Positions 17,529 to 26,675 are shown, counted from the stretch's first letter. The stretch: DNA of 57,018 nucleotides from Terriglobia bacterium (GCA_020073265.1 JAIQFN010000075.1:1-57018); one strand, 5' to 3'. Notes: generated by a model not told the origin, from the letters alone. Numbers and translations are program-made.

Positions 17529-18569
17529 ATGAAGCTGAAAAAACCAATTGGCTACAAGGACGCCGGGGTCAACATCGACGAGGCGGACCGCGCCGTCGCC
17601 TTTATCCGCAAACACGCGCGCGGTACTTTCACGCGCGGCGTCCTGACCGATATCGGAAGCTTCGGCGGCGGTTATCTGCTTTCCGGTTGGAAGAAGCCGG
17701 TCCTCATCAGCTCCGCCGACGGAGTGGGCACCAAGTTGAAGATCGCGTTTCTCACCGGACGCCACGACACCATCGGCGAGGATCTGGTGAATCACTGCGT
17801 CAACGATATCGCGGTTCAGGGTGCGATTCCGTTGTTTTTTCTGGACTATTTCGCGGTCGGCAAGCTGGACGCTGAAGTAGCTGACCAGGTGATCGCAGGT
17901 GTTGCGCGCGGCTGCCGCTCGAACGGCTGCGCGCTGATCGGCGGCGAGACCGCGGAAATGCCTGGCTTGTATCACGCCGGCGAGTACGATCTGGCCGGCT
18001 TCATCGTCGGCGCCGTGGAGAAGAACGATATGCTGACCGGCAGCGCGATCCGGCGCGGCGATGTTCTGCTCGGACTCGCGTCGAATGGCTTGCATACCAA
18101 CGGCTATTCGCTGGCGCGCAAGCTGCTGTTCGAAGTCGCGCGGCTGCCGCTCGATGACGCGCTCGCCAATGAGTTGCTCCAAGTGCATCGCAGTTACCTG
18201 AAGCCAATGCGCGCCTTGGTCCAAGCCGGGGTTTTGAAGGGCGCGGCGCACATCACGGGCGGAGGCATCACGGAGAACACACCGCGCATCCTGCCGGAAG
18301 GTCTGGCGGCGCGCGTGGATCTGGGGGCCTGGACCATCCCCTCGATTTTCGAAAAGCTGCGGGCCATCGGCAACCTGGATCCGTCCGACTACCGGCGCAC
18401 GTTCAACCTGGGAATCGGAATGATCCTGGTGGTCGGCAAGCGAAATCTTTCGAAGGCGCGCGGGATCCTGAGCCGCATGGGCGAAACCTGTTTCGAGATC
18501 GGCGAAGTGGTGGAGTCGCGCGGGCGGACGAGGGTCGTGTATACCGGCGGTGCCGGGGGGCGCCATTGA
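17529..18569 (+). CDS. purM: Phosphoribosylformylglycinamidine cyclo-ligase (AIR synthetase)
   Basis: PurM uses ATP to close the imidazole ring, turning FGAM into AIR in purine synthesis. The 346-residue product shows YKDAGVNIDEADRAV, SADGVGTKLKIAF, DLVNHCVNDIAVQGAIPLFF, GGETAEMPG, LASNGLHTNGYSLARKL and HITGGGITENTPRILP, all family motifs. It is followed by purN with a 4-nt overlap, a common arrangement. A TATCAT hexamer at 17493-17498 could be its -10 element. Confidence 0.97.
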   Translation: MKLKKPIGYKDAGVNIDEADRAVAFIRKHARGTFTRGVLTDIGSFGGGYLLSGWKKPVLISSADGVGTKLKIAFLTGRHDTIGEDLVNHCVNDIAVQGAIPLFFLDYFAVGKLDAEVADQVIAGVARGCRSNGCALIGGETAEMPGLYHAGEYDLAGFIVGAVEKNDMLTGSAIRRGDVLLGLASNGLHTNGYSLARKLLFEVARLPLDDALANELLQVHRSYLKPMRALVQAGVLKGAAHITGGGITENTPRILPEGLAARVDLGAWTIPSIFEKLRAIGNLDPSDYRRTFNLGIGMILVVGKRNLSKARGILSRMGETCFEIGEVVESRGRTRVVYTGGAGGRH

Positions 18570-19165
18570 AGCGACTGGGCATCCTGCTTTCCGGGCGCGG
18601 GTCGAACTTCGAAGCCATCGCGAACAACGTCGCCTCCGGGCGCCTGGAGGCAGAAATCGCGGCGGTGATTTCGAACCGGCCCGAGGCGCCCGGCCTCCAG
18701 ATCGCGCGGGAACGGGGTCTGCCCGCCGTCGTGATGCCATCCAAGGGGGTCGCGCGCGAGGACTATGACCGCAGCGTCGTCGCGGAGCTCACTAAACGCG
18801 GCGTCGACCTGATTTGTCTGGCCGGCTTCATGCGGCTGCTGAGCGCGGACTTCTGCCGCGCGTTTCCGATGCGCATTCTCAACATCCACCCTTCGCTGCT
18901 GCCCGCGTTTCCAGGCCTGGACGCGCAGAAACAGGCGCTGGAACACGGCGTCAAGATCAGCGGCTGCACGGTGCATTTTGTGGACGAGCTGCTGGACGCC
19001 GGCCCTATCGTTCTGCAGGCGGCCGTCCTGGTGCTCGATCAGGACACCGTGGACTCGCTCTCGGCGCGAATCCTGGCCGAAGAGCACCGCATCTACAGCG
19101 AAGCGATCCGCATCGTGTTGTCGGGACGCTGGCGCATCGAAGGCCGGCGCGTGGTCGCCGGGTAA
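18566..19165 (+). CDS. purN: Phosphoribosylglycinamide formyltransferase
   Basis: PurN moves a formyl group from 10-formyl-THF to GAR in purine synthesis. The 199-residue product starts at TTG inside the purM stop (LGILLSGRGSNFEAIANNV) and has the active-site segments ILNIHPSLLPAFPG (Asn-His) and TVHFVDELLDAGPIVLQ (Asp). It is translationally coupled to purM. Confidence 0.96.
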   Translation: MKRLGILLSGRGSNFEAIANNVASGRLEAEIAAVISNRPEAPGLQIARERGLPAVVMPSKGVAREDYDRSVVAELTKRGVDLICLAGFMRLLSADFCRAFPMRILNIHPSLLPAFPGLDAQKQALEHGVKISGCTVHFVDELLDAGPIVLQAAVLVLDQDTVDSLSARILAEEHRIYSEAIRIVLSGRWRIEGRRVVAG

Positions 19166-19653
19166 CCGCGCCAAAGAGAACCGGCGCGGCCACCGGACAG
19201 AAGGTCGTCGACTACATCTCGCTCCGGCTCGCGGCCACTGAACGCGCAACCGATTCCGCTCAGCCGCGCGACCTCTCCCTGTCTGATGTCAGCTTCGACT
19301 TCAGTGAACCACAGGTCCGTGTGAACGGGACCTCCGCCGCAGCCAGCGCCGCCGATATTTCAGGAGCCACCCTGTGGTTTTACCTGGCCGGTCATGGGCG
19401 CTTGGTCCTCTCGCTCCTCCCGCATGCTGACCTCGGATTCCGCAAGGCCGGTGAAGTGAACGATCGGACACTGACCCTCGAAGACGGTTCGACAACGTAC
19501 CGCATCGAATGCAGCCGCCGGATCGCTCCCGCCTTCGGGCGATTCAATGTGTACGCGTTTGCCGACGCGGCCTGGCGTCCCAGAGGCGCCGAAGTCAATG
19601 AACCGTTCCTCCTCGGCGCCACCGGCCGGCCCGAACAACTGGTCCGCAAGTGA
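19166..19653 (+). pseudogene. Orphan C-terminal segment of a conserved acidobacterial hypothetical protein
   Basis: An open frame continues from inside purN to 19653 in a different phase. The part after the purN stop looks like real protein (LSLSDVSFDFSEPQVRVNG, TLWFYLAGHGRLVLSLLPHA, IAPAFGRFNVYAFADAAW). No ATG or TTG occurs in frame between 19166 and the body of the domain, and the first GTG is at 19321, inside it. No signal peptide is seen. It may be a 5'-truncated gene fused by deletion to the end of purN, or a gene whose start lies within purN. Confidence 0.5.
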
Positions 19654-19692
19654 GGAACTGAAGACGGCGTGCTCTAATGGTTAGTCGTAGAC

Positions 19693-20562
19693 TTGTCTAC
19701 CTCCCCTAGCCTGCTGGTTCGCGCCGGACGCGCCTCTCGTTCAACGCTCCGATATCTCATGCAAACCGAGGCGCACGTGTTCGCGTTCTCCGTCTCGGCC
19801 GGGATGCTCCTGTCGTTTTTCCCGTTCATGACGCTGATCCTGTCGTTGTGCCGCTACGTTTTCAAGTGGAAGGCGGCGGTGAACGCGATCTTCTTTGCGC
19901 TGGACGACTATTTTCCGGACGTGTTCGGCCAGTTCTTGAAGCGCAATCTGGAAGCGACCGTTGAATCGCGCGGTCCGGTGCAGATCATTTCGCTGGTGCT
20001 GTTATTCTTCACGGCCAGCGGGATCTTCTTGCCTCTGGAAGTGGCGCTGAATCGGATCTGGAACTGCCCCCGCAATCGCAGCTACTTCAAGAACCAGTTG
20101 GTGAGCCTGGGATTGATCTTTGCCTGCGGCGCGCTGATGCTGGTTTCGATCACCTTCACCGCCTTGAACAACGAGTTCCTGCGAGGCGCCTCCCGGAAAC
20201 CGCTGACTTGGATGGGCACCGCCATGGCGGTGGTTTTCTTCAAGCTAGCCGCGATTCCGCTGTCGATGCTGCTGCTGTTTCTGGTCTACTGGCTGCTGCC
20301 GAACTGCAAGGTTCCGGCGTCGAAGATCATCCCAGCCGCAATCCTGGTCGGATTCCTGCTCGAAATTCTGAAGTACGTCAATCTTCTCACCTGGCCCTTT
20401 CTCAGGATGAAGCTGGCTCTGGAGTACGGTCCGTTCGTCTACTCGATCACCATTATTCTGTGGGGCTTCCTGACGGCGATGATCGTCCTGGCGGGAGCGG
20501 AGTGGGCGGCGCGGCGATCCAGGATCGCGACCGGAGGTCCGCTTCTTGGTACCGCACCTTAA
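19693..20562 (+). CDS. YihY/BrkB family inner-membrane protein
   Basis: A 289-residue polytopic protein with about six hydrophobic helices. The family pattern is clear: FAFSVSAGMLLSFFPFMTLIL near the N terminus, FFTASGIFLPLEVALNRIWN in the middle, and YGPFVYSITIILWGFLTAMI near the end. The molecular function of the family is not established; old links to RNase BN or serum resistance are not a safe guide. It starts at TTG and stands alone. Confidence 0.88.
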   Translation: MSTSPSLLVRAGRASRSTLRYLMQTEAHVFAFSVSAGMLLSFFPFMTLILSLCRYVFKWKAAVNAIFFALDDYFPDVFGQFLKRNLEATVESRGPVQIISLVLLFFTASGIFLPLEVALNRIWNCPRNRSYFKNQLVSLGLIFACGALMLVSITFTALNNEFLRGASRKPLTWMGTAMAVVFFKLAAIPLSMLLLFLVYWLLPNCKVPASKIIPAAILVGFLLEILKYVNLLTWPFLRMKLALEYGPFVYSITIILWGFLTAMIVLAGAEWAARRSRIATGGPLLGTAP

Positions 20563-20639
20563 AACTTGAGCTGGGTCTTAGGTGGGCAACAGAGGAATTC
20601 AACTTAGGCGGATAGGGACCAAGTTACTATTGCAGCGAC

Positions 20640-22115
20640 GTGGCTGAGGCCGCAGAATCAGGCTTCACCATGGCAACTTCACCGCTCCTGGACCTGGACG
20701 CAGCGCTACGGGAGGAGCCGGCTCCGCAACTGGAGGTGGTGCCCCAACTGGAGCCGGCGCCCCAATTGGAACTAGCGGCTCCCATGGAGTCTGTGGAGTC
20801 TTCGCCCCAGCCTGGCGAGGATTCCGGGCTTGAGATCGAGAACATCACTCCGCCGGTACCCGAAACCCTGGACGAAACGGGCCTGCCCGGATCGATGCTG
20901 GAACAGCTAATCCTGAAGCTGCTCTATACGCGGGGCGATTTGGTGGGCCGGGACTTGTCCAAGGCGCTGGGGCTGAAATTCAGTCTGATCGAGGAATTCA
21001 TCGACTTTCTCAAGCGCCAGCACCTGATTCTGGCCAAGACGTCCATGGGCATGGGGGACAGCACCACGTTGTTCGCCTTGACGGAAGCCGGCCGGAATCT
21101 GGCGCGCGACGGTATGGAGAACAGTCAGTACACCGGACCGGCGCCAGTCCCTCTGTACCAATACAATTACATCGTCCGTAGGCAGAGGCGTAAGGATGGC
21201 TGGCTCACGCAGGAAGCGCTGGCCCACGCCTACCGCAAGATGGTGATGACGCCGCAGCTCCTGGCTAAAATCGGACCGGCGGTGAGTTCCGGAAACTCCT
21301 TCTTGATTTACGGCCAGCCTGGCAACGGCAAGACCTTCCTGGCGGAAGCCCTGGGCAACCTGGACGACTCCCCTATCTACGTTCCGTACGCTATCGAGTG
21401 CCAGGGAGCAGTGATCCAGGTGTTCGACCCCGTATATCACCAGCCCATCGAGGATCCCGCCGGGCAATGCGTGTTCGCCGTCGACGAGCCCTACGACCGC
21501 CGCTGGGTGAAATGCCGGCGGCCGTTCATCGTAACGGGCGGCGAGCTGACGCTGGACATGCTCGACCTCAAGTACAACAGCACTTCAAAAATCTATGATG
21601 CTCCCTATCAGGTGAAGGCCAACAACGGCATTTATCTGATCGACGACTTCGGGCGCCAGCTCTGTTCGCCGGCCGAAGTGCTCAATCGCTGGATCGTGCC
21701 CATGGAACGCCGCGTCGACTATCTCCGGTTTCAAAGCGGAGGCAAGATGACGGTGCCGTTCGAAGCATTCCTGGTCTTCTCCACCAATCTGAAGCCCGAG
21801 CAATTGGGAGACGAAGCGTTTCTGCGCCGGATTCAGTACAAGATGCTGCTGCGCAGCCCGGACGAGCGGGAGTTCACCTCCATCTTCCTGCAGTTCTGCG
21901 AGTCCAGGAATCTGGCTTGCGACGCTGCGATCGTTGCGCGTTTCATCGAGAGGCACTATCAGCGCGACGCCAAGCCGTTCCGCCGCTGCCATCCACGCGA
22001 CGTTCTCTCGCATGCCATCGACCTGATCCATTTCGAAAAACTGCCGAACGAGTTGAACGACGATCTGCTGGATCGGGCCTTCGAAAGCTGCTTCCTGGAA
22101 GAAGACGGCGATTAA
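20640..22115 (+). CDS. AAA+ ATPase with N-terminal winged-helix-like region, uncharacterised
   Basis: A 491-residue protein. A disordered start with repeated PQLE units (about residues 20-45) is followed by a winged-helix-like region (about 80-165: LILKLLYTRGDLVGRDLSKA, SLIEEFIDFLKRQHLILAK). The AAA+ core has Walker A GQPGNGKT near residues 224-231, Walker B GIYLIDDFG near 330, a sensor-1-like FSTN, and a possible arginine finger in FLRRIQYK. A C-terminal helical lid follows. GTG at 20640 is used; ATG at 20670 is an alternative. No partner gene is adjacent. The family is unknown to me beyond ATP-binding protein. Confidence 0.8.
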   Translation: MAEAAESGFTMATSPLLDLDAALREEPAPQLEVVPQLEPAPQLELAAPMESVESSPQPGEDSGLEIENITPPVPETLDETGLPGSMLEQLILKLLYTRGDLVGRDLSKALGLKFSLIEEFIDFLKRQHLILAKTSMGMGDSTTLFALTEAGRNLARDGMENSQYTGPAPVPLYQYNYIVRRQRRKDGWLTQEALAHAYRKMVMTPQLLAKIGPAVSSGNSFLIYGQPGNGKTFLAEALGNLDDSPIYVPYAIECQGAVIQVFDPVYHQPIEDPAGQCVFAVDEPYDRRWVKCRRPFIVTGGELTLDMLDLKYNSTSKIYDAPYQVKANNGIYLIDDFGRQLCSPAEVLNRWIVPMERRVDYLRFQSGGKMTVPFEAFLVFSTNLKPEQLGDEAFLRRIQYKMLLRSPDEREFTSIFLQFCESRNLACDAAIVARFIERHYQRDAKPFRRCHPRDVLSHAIDLIHFEKLPNELNDDLLDRAFESCFLEEDGD

Positions 22116-22125
22116 AGCCGCAAGG

Positions 22126-23085
22126 TCAAGTGGCGAGCTGCGCCAAGAACTCCAGGTCCACGTTCCCGCCTGAGACCAGCACGCCTACGCGCTTCAGCCC
22201 CGCCGGCAGCTTGCGGTGAAACACAGCCGCGGCCGTAGCCGCTCCGCTTGGTTCCACCAGCAACTTCATGCGCGTGATCACGAACTTCATGGCGTCGCGG
22301 ATCTCAGCGTCGCTCACCAGCACGACGTCTTCAACGTGCTTTTGGATGATCGGAAAGGTGATGGCTCCGGGTTTGGTGGCGCGCAAGCCGTCGGCGATCG
22401 TCTGAGGCATCGGAATCTCGACGCGCGAGCCGGCGCGCAGCGACAGGTAAGTGTCGTTGGCGTCCTCCGGCTCTACGCCGAATATCCGGATGCCCGGCCG
22501 TAGCGCCTTGGCGGCGATGGCGCAACCGGAAATCAGCCCGCCGCCGCCGATAGGGACCACCAGCGCGTCGAGTTCCGGCGCCTGCTCCAAAAACTCCAGC
22601 GCCGCCGTGCCTTGCCCGGCGATGGTCCAGGGATGATCGTAGGGAGGCACCAGCGTCGCTCCGGTCTCCTCCGAAATCTGTTTGCCGATCGCTTCGCGGT
22701 TTCCGGTCATGCGATCGTAGGTGACCACGCGCGCGCCATATCCCCGGGTCGCTTCCAGCTTTGACTTGGGCGCATCGGCCGGCATGACGATGGTGGCTGG
22801 AATGCCAACCGAGGCGGCCGCCAGCGCCACGGCCTGGGCATGATTGCCGGACGAGTAGCTGACCACGCCGCGTGAAAGCTGGTCCTTGGGAATCGAGTAG
22901 ATGAAATTCGAAGCGCCGCGAAATTTGAAGGCGCCTCCGCGCTGGAAGTTTTCGCACTTGAAGAAGACGCTCACCCCGGCCCGGGCGTCGAACAATCGCG
23001 AGGTGAGAACCGGAGTGCGATGCGCAAGTCCGCGGATGCGCGCGGCCGCTCCCTGGATGTCCGAAAGCTCGAGGTCCGCGCTCAT
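22126..23085 (-). CDS. PLP-dependent threonine/serine dehydratase-like enzyme
   Basis: A 319-residue fold-type II PLP enzyme. K54 in GGAFKFRGASNF is the Schiff-base lysine; SSGNHAQAVALAA and the phosphate loop PIGGGGLISG are in place. It lacks the C-terminal ACT-like domain of biosynthetic IlvA, so a catabolic threonine dehydratase, serine dehydratase or serine racemase is more likely. The start at 23085 overlaps the fucosidase stop by 4 nt, making it last in a three-gene minus-strand operon. Confidence 0.87.
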   Translation of the reverse strand: MSADLELSDIQGAAARIRGLAHRTPVLTSRLFDARAGVSVFFKCENFQRGGAFKFRGASNFIYSIPKDQLSRGVVSYSSGNHAQAVALAAASVGIPATIVMPADAPKSKLEATRGYGARVVTYDRMTGNREAIGKQISEETGATLVPPYDHPWTIAGQGTAALEFLEQAPELDALVVPIGGGGLISGCAIAAKALRPGIRIFGVEPEDANDTYLSLRAGSRVEIPMPQTIADGLRATKPGAITFPIIQKHVEDVVLVSDAEIRDAMKFVITRMKLLVEPSGAATAAAVFHRKLPAGLKRVGVLVSGGNVDLEFLAQLAT

Positions 23086-24371
23086 TTTTGTTCGCCCGTA
23101 GTCAGCACAACCACGGTGTCGATGGGATCGCGCCCGGCGGGCAGGCGCAACAGGGTCCCGCCATCCACTTGACTGATCTCCACCGTGCTGCCATCGGCTA
23201 GCAGCGTCGCAGCGCGGACATCGGCGAGCTTCGGCAGCGCCAGCAGTTCGTCGCTCCAGTCCAGGATGTGGACGTAGATCCTTCCGGCCTTGTGCGTTGT
23301 GACGCCCCACGGCCGCGGCGTCACCGGCCCGCCTCGCGTGCCATAGATCGATTCGCCGTTCTTGCGCAGCCATTCGCCCATGGCATGCAGCCGCTCGATG
23401 AACTCCGGCTGGATCTTGCCGTCCGGCATGGGTCCGACGTTCAGCAGAAAATTGGCGTTGTTTCCCGCGGCCTTCACCAGGTATCGAATCAGGTCGGCCG
23501 GAGTCTTGAAGCGCTGGTCGCTGCTGTTGAAGCCCCAGGCGCCGTTGATGGTCTCGCAGGTTTCGAGCGGGAGCGTGCCGATTTCCGACCGGGCGTTGAA
23601 CTCCGCCGTGCGCCCGCCAGGCAGGTCCTTTTCGAACATCTGAAAATCTTCGCCCTCGAACGGTTTCAGATGATGATTGCTGCCGATCAGGGCCGCCGGC
23701 TGGAGCGTGTGAATGAGCGAGTACGTTTTCGCGAGGCGCCAGTCGGCGTCCGGCTTGTCCCACATGCCGTCGAACCAGATTCCGTCGATTTCGCCGTAGC
23801 CGGTCAGCAGCTCGCGAAGCTGGTTGTCCATGTAGTCGAGATACTTGTCCCAGTTGCCGCGGCTGGCGCGACCGGAAGCGAGACCCGTGTGGCCCAGCGG
23901 AAAATAATCGGGATGGCGCCAATCGAGCTGCGAGTAATAGAAGAACAGCTTGATGCCCTGCCGGTGGCACTCCTCCGCCAGCAGCTTCAGCGGATCTTTG
24001 CGGTACGGCGTGCGGTCGACAATATTCCACTTGCTCTGCTTGGTGCGCCACATCGCAAACCCGTCGTGATGTTTGCTGGTGATGGTGATGTACTTCATGC
24101 CAGCGGCCTTGGCCAGCGCGACCCACTCGGCGGGATTGAATTCGGCCGGATTGAAGTTCGCGGGCAGCTTCTCGTATTCGGCGATGCTCATCTTGTCGTT
24201 GTTCATCACCCACTCGCCCTTGCCCAGCGTGCTATAGACACCCCAGTGGATGAACAGCCCGAATTTGCTGTCCTGGAACCACTCGCGGGCCTTCAGATTC
24301 GCAGTCGCCGGCTGGTAGGTCTGTGCCACCGCCGCGGCGGCGCCAAACATCGACAGAAGGAAATTCTTCAT
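23082..24371 (-). CDS. Alpha-L-fucosidase, glycoside hydrolase family 29
   Basis: A 429-residue secreted enzyme (signal MKNFLLSMFGAAAAVAQ, which decides the start at 24371). It shows FGLFIHWGVYSTLGKGEW, TSKHHDGFAMW, and the nucleophile Asp at residue 201 in GEIDGIWFDGMW; LLNVGPMPDGKI is also family-typical. GH29 enzymes release alpha-L-fucose from glycans with retention. It sits between a 2-hydroxyacid dehydrogenase and a dehydratase in one operon, which could point to sugar or sugar-acid breakdown. Confidence 0.92.
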   Translation of the reverse strand: MKNFLLSMFGAAAAVAQTYQPATANLKAREWFQDSKFGLFIHWGVYSTLGKGEWVMNNDKMSIAEYEKLPANFNPAEFNPAEWVALAKAAGMKYITITSKHHDGFAMWRTKQSKWNIVDRTPYRKDPLKLLAEECHRQGIKLFFYYSQLDWRHPDYFPLGHTGLASGRASRGNWDKYLDYMDNQLRELLTGYGEIDGIWFDGMWDKPDADWRLAKTYSLIHTLQPAALIGSNHHLKPFEGEDFQMFEKDLPGGRTAEFNARSEIGTLPLETCETINGAWGFNSSDQRFKTPADLIRYLVKAAGNNANFLLNVGPMPDGKIQPEFIERLHAMGEWLRKNGESIYGTRGGPVTPRPWGVTTHKAGRIYVHILDWSDELLALPKLADVRAATLLADGSTVEISQVDGGTLLRLPAGRDPIDTVVVLTTGEQK

Positions 24372-24372
24372 A

Positions 24373-25338
24373 TCAGTATCCCGCCTGCTTGTCGACAATG
24401 TTTTCGAGCGGCTGGCCGTTGCGGAAGCGTTCGAAATTTTCGATGAAACAATTCATGGCCAGGCCGACCCAACCCACGGTGTGGTCGGCGGAATGCGGCG
24501 ACAGCAGCACGTTTTGCATGCCGTAGAACGGGTGGCCTGTCGGCAGCGGCTCAGTGTCGAAAACGTCCAGCGCGGCGCCTTTGATCTTCCCCTGTTCCAG
24601 CGCCGCGATCAACTCGTGTTCCACAATCACCGGCCCGCGGCCGACGTTGATGATGACCGCGGACGGCTTCATTGCCGCCAACTCGGCCTCTCCGATCATG
24701 CCGCGCGTTTCCTGTGTCAGCGGCGTCGCCACCAGCACATAGTCGGAACCGGCCAGCATCTCGCGCAGTTCGCGCGGCGCATACAGCCGGTCGACGTCCG
24801 GATCGCTCAATCCCGGCGATCGCCGCCGCACCGCATGCACCCCGATCCCCAGCGCGCGCGCCAGCCGCGCAGCAGCACGTCCGATTTCTCCGAGGCCGAC
24901 GATTCCCAAGACCTGACCGCGCACCGCCGTCACGTCGAACTGCTCCCAACGTCCCGCCTCCTGGTTGCGCACCAGGCGGCGCAGATCCTTGGCGAAAAAG
25001 AGAATCGACGCGATGGCAAACTCGGCCAACCCGTCCTTGAAGACGCCGCGGCCATTCGTCAGCGGCACCGGGCTCGCGACGAGATCCGGAAACAGCACCT
25101 TTTCCACCCCGGCCCACAGAACGTGCACCCATCGAACACGCCGCGCCAGCGGAAATGCGGCTCGCAGCAGATCGGCTTTCGCGCCGGCGCTCAGAATCAC
25201 GTCGGCGTTCGGCGCGTGCGCTGCCAGAAATTCGGGATCGTTGCCTACCTGAATGTTGACCGGCTCCGGCAATCGCTCCAGCATCCGCAGATGGGAGGCG
25301 GCGGGATTCGCAATCACCAGCAGCGTGATGGGGTCCAT
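24373..25338 (-). CDS. D-2-hydroxyacid dehydrogenase, NAD-binding
   Basis: A 321-residue member of the D-isomer 2-hydroxyacid dehydrogenase family. It has the Rossmann motif GIVGLGEIGRAAARLA, the catalytic Arg segment INVGRGPVIVEHELI, the Glu in LDVFDTEPLP and the His in LLSPHSADHTVGW. It reduces a 2-keto acid or the reverse; glyoxylate or hydroxypyruvate reduction is typical. It is first in the operon, one base before the fucosidase start. An in-frame ATG at 25389 is possible but overlaps the selA promoter region. Confidence 0.9.
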   Translation of the reverse strand: MDPITLLVIANPAASHLRMLERLPEPVNIQVGNDPEFLAAHAPNADVILSAGAKADLLRAAFPLARRVRWVHVLWAGVEKVLFPDLVASPVPLTNGRGVFKDGLAEFAIASILFFAKDLRRLVRNQEAGRWEQFDVTAVRGQVLGIVGLGEIGRAAARLARALGIGVHAVRRRSPGLSDPDVDRLYAPRELREMLAGSDYVLVATPLTQETRGMIGEAELAAMKPSAVIINVGRGPVIVEHELIAALEQGKIKGAALDVFDTEPLPTGHPFYGMQNVLLSPHSADHTVGWVGLAMNCFIENFERFRNGQPLENIVDKQAGY

Positions 25339-25359
25339 GAAAGAAGGAAGATAGCACGG

Positions 25360-25387
25360 TTGGAAGCGAACCCCGTCCCGGTATACC
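25360..25387 (+). promoter_or_regulatory. Predicted sigma-70-type promoter of selA
   Basis: TTGGAA (25360-25365), a 16-nt spacer and TATACC (25382-25387). A transcription start about 6-8 nt later would fall at or next to the GTG at 25396, so the selA mRNA may have almost no leader. Confidence 0.4.
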
Positions 25388-25395
25388 ATCGTGAC

Positions 25396-26673
25396 GTGGC
25401 CGCACAGCAACAATTGCGCGATCTGCCCGCGGTGGACCAGGTGCTGGCCGGGCTGGCGCACCTGGAAAAGCGCTACCCGCGCAAGCTGATCGTGGACGAA
25501 GTGCGGCGCGTGCTGGATTCGATGCGCGAGCAGATCCTGGCCGGCGGCCACGCGAATTCGGCCTCGGTGGAGGCGCGCGTCGAACGGAATCTGGCGCGCC
25601 TGGAGGCGCCCTCTCTGCAACGCGTCATCAACGCGACCGGCGTCGTGCTGCACACCAATCTCGGCCGCGCGCCGCTTCCGCGATTCGATCCGCTCTTCGG
25701 TTACTCCAATCTCGAATACGATCTGGCGCGGGGCGCTCGAGGGAAGCGCGATGTGCATGCCTCGGAACTACTGGAACGGCTGGCCGGCGCTCCGGGCATC
25801 GCCGTCAACAACAACGCGGCCGCGATCTACCTGGCCCTGAACGAGCTGGCGGCGGGATTCGAGGTGGTAGTCTCGCGAGGCGAGCTGATCGAAATCGGCG
25901 ACGGTTTCCGCATTCCCGAGATCATGCAGCGCTCGGGCGCCATCCTGCGCGAGGTGGGGACCACCAACCGCACGCGCATCGAGGATTATCGCGACGCCAT
26001 CACCGATCGGACGCGCCTGCTGCTGCGCGTGCACCCCAGCAACTTCCGCATCCAGGGATTCACGGCGCGGCCCGAGCTGCGTGAACTAGTCGCGCTCGGC
26101 AAGGAGCGAGGCGTTCCGGTGTACGAGGACTTGGGCAGCGGCTGCGTGGTGGACCTGCGCGCGTTCGGCGTCGAAGAGCCGCTGGTGTCTGACAGCATCC
26201 GCGTGGGAGCCAGCCTGGTTTCGTTCAGCGGCGACAAGCTGCTGGGCGGTCCCCAAGCCGGAATCCTGGCGCTGGACAAGCTGATCTACCAGGCGCTCGA
26301 AACCACGCTGCGAAATCTTCTGCTGGAACGTTGGGACCAGATTCCCGCGCTGCGCATGATTTCGATGTCCGGCGCCGAGCTACGCGCGCGTTCGGAACGC
26401 TTCGCTCAAGCGCTCGACGGCATTCGAATCCGGATCATCGAAGGCACTTCGCTGATCGGCGGAGGCGCGACGCCCGAGCAACCGCTCCCCGGCTGGTCGA
26501 TCGCCGTCGACTGCGCGGACGTGGTGGAGGCCGAACAGCGCCTTCGCTTGGGCGAACCGCCCGTGGTGGCGAGGATCGAAGACGGCCGATTGCTGATCGA
26601 TTTGCGCACCGTGTTTCCCGGCGAGGAAGACGAGTTGGCGCGCGTGATCCGCGGAGCGGTCGGCCGCGGATAA
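25396..26673 (+). CDS. selA: L-seryl-tRNA(Sec) selenium transferase
   Basis: SelA is the PLP enzyme that turns Ser-tRNA(Sec) into Sec-tRNA(Sec) using selenophosphate. The 425-residue product has the N-terminal tRNA-binding region (QLRDLPAVDQVLAGL, KLIVDEVRRVLDSMREQIL), INATGVVLHTNLGRAPL, VNNNAAAIYLAL, REVGTTNRTRIEDY and the PLP lysine K281 in SFSGDKLLGGPQAG. Only the GTG at 25396 gives the normal family start; the longer upstream frame is antisense to the dehydrogenase gene. selB, selC and selD are not in the window. Confidence 0.94.
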   Translation: MAAQQQLRDLPAVDQVLAGLAHLEKRYPRKLIVDEVRRVLDSMREQILAGGHANSASVEARVERNLARLEAPSLQRVINATGVVLHTNLGRAPLPRFDPLFGYSNLEYDLARGARGKRDVHASELLERLAGAPGIAVNNNAAAIYLALNELAAGFEVVVSRGELIEIGDGFRIPEIMQRSGAILREVGTTNRTRIEDYRDAITDRTRLLLRVHPSNFRIQGFTARPELRELVALGKERGVPVYEDLGSGCVVDLRAFGVEEPLVSDSIRVGASLVSFSGDKLLGGPQAGILALDKLIYQALETTLRNLLLERWDQIPALRMISMSGAELRARSERFAQALDGIRIRIIEGTSLIGGGATPEQPLPGWSIAVDCADVVEAEQRLRLGEPPVVARIEDGRLLIDLRTVFPGEEDELARVIRGAVGRG

Positions 26674-26675
26674 AG

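Noticed and set aside
24481-25395. N-terminal extension of SelA
   Set aside because: It is antisense to the dehydrogenase gene. The SelA family start fits the GTG at 25396.
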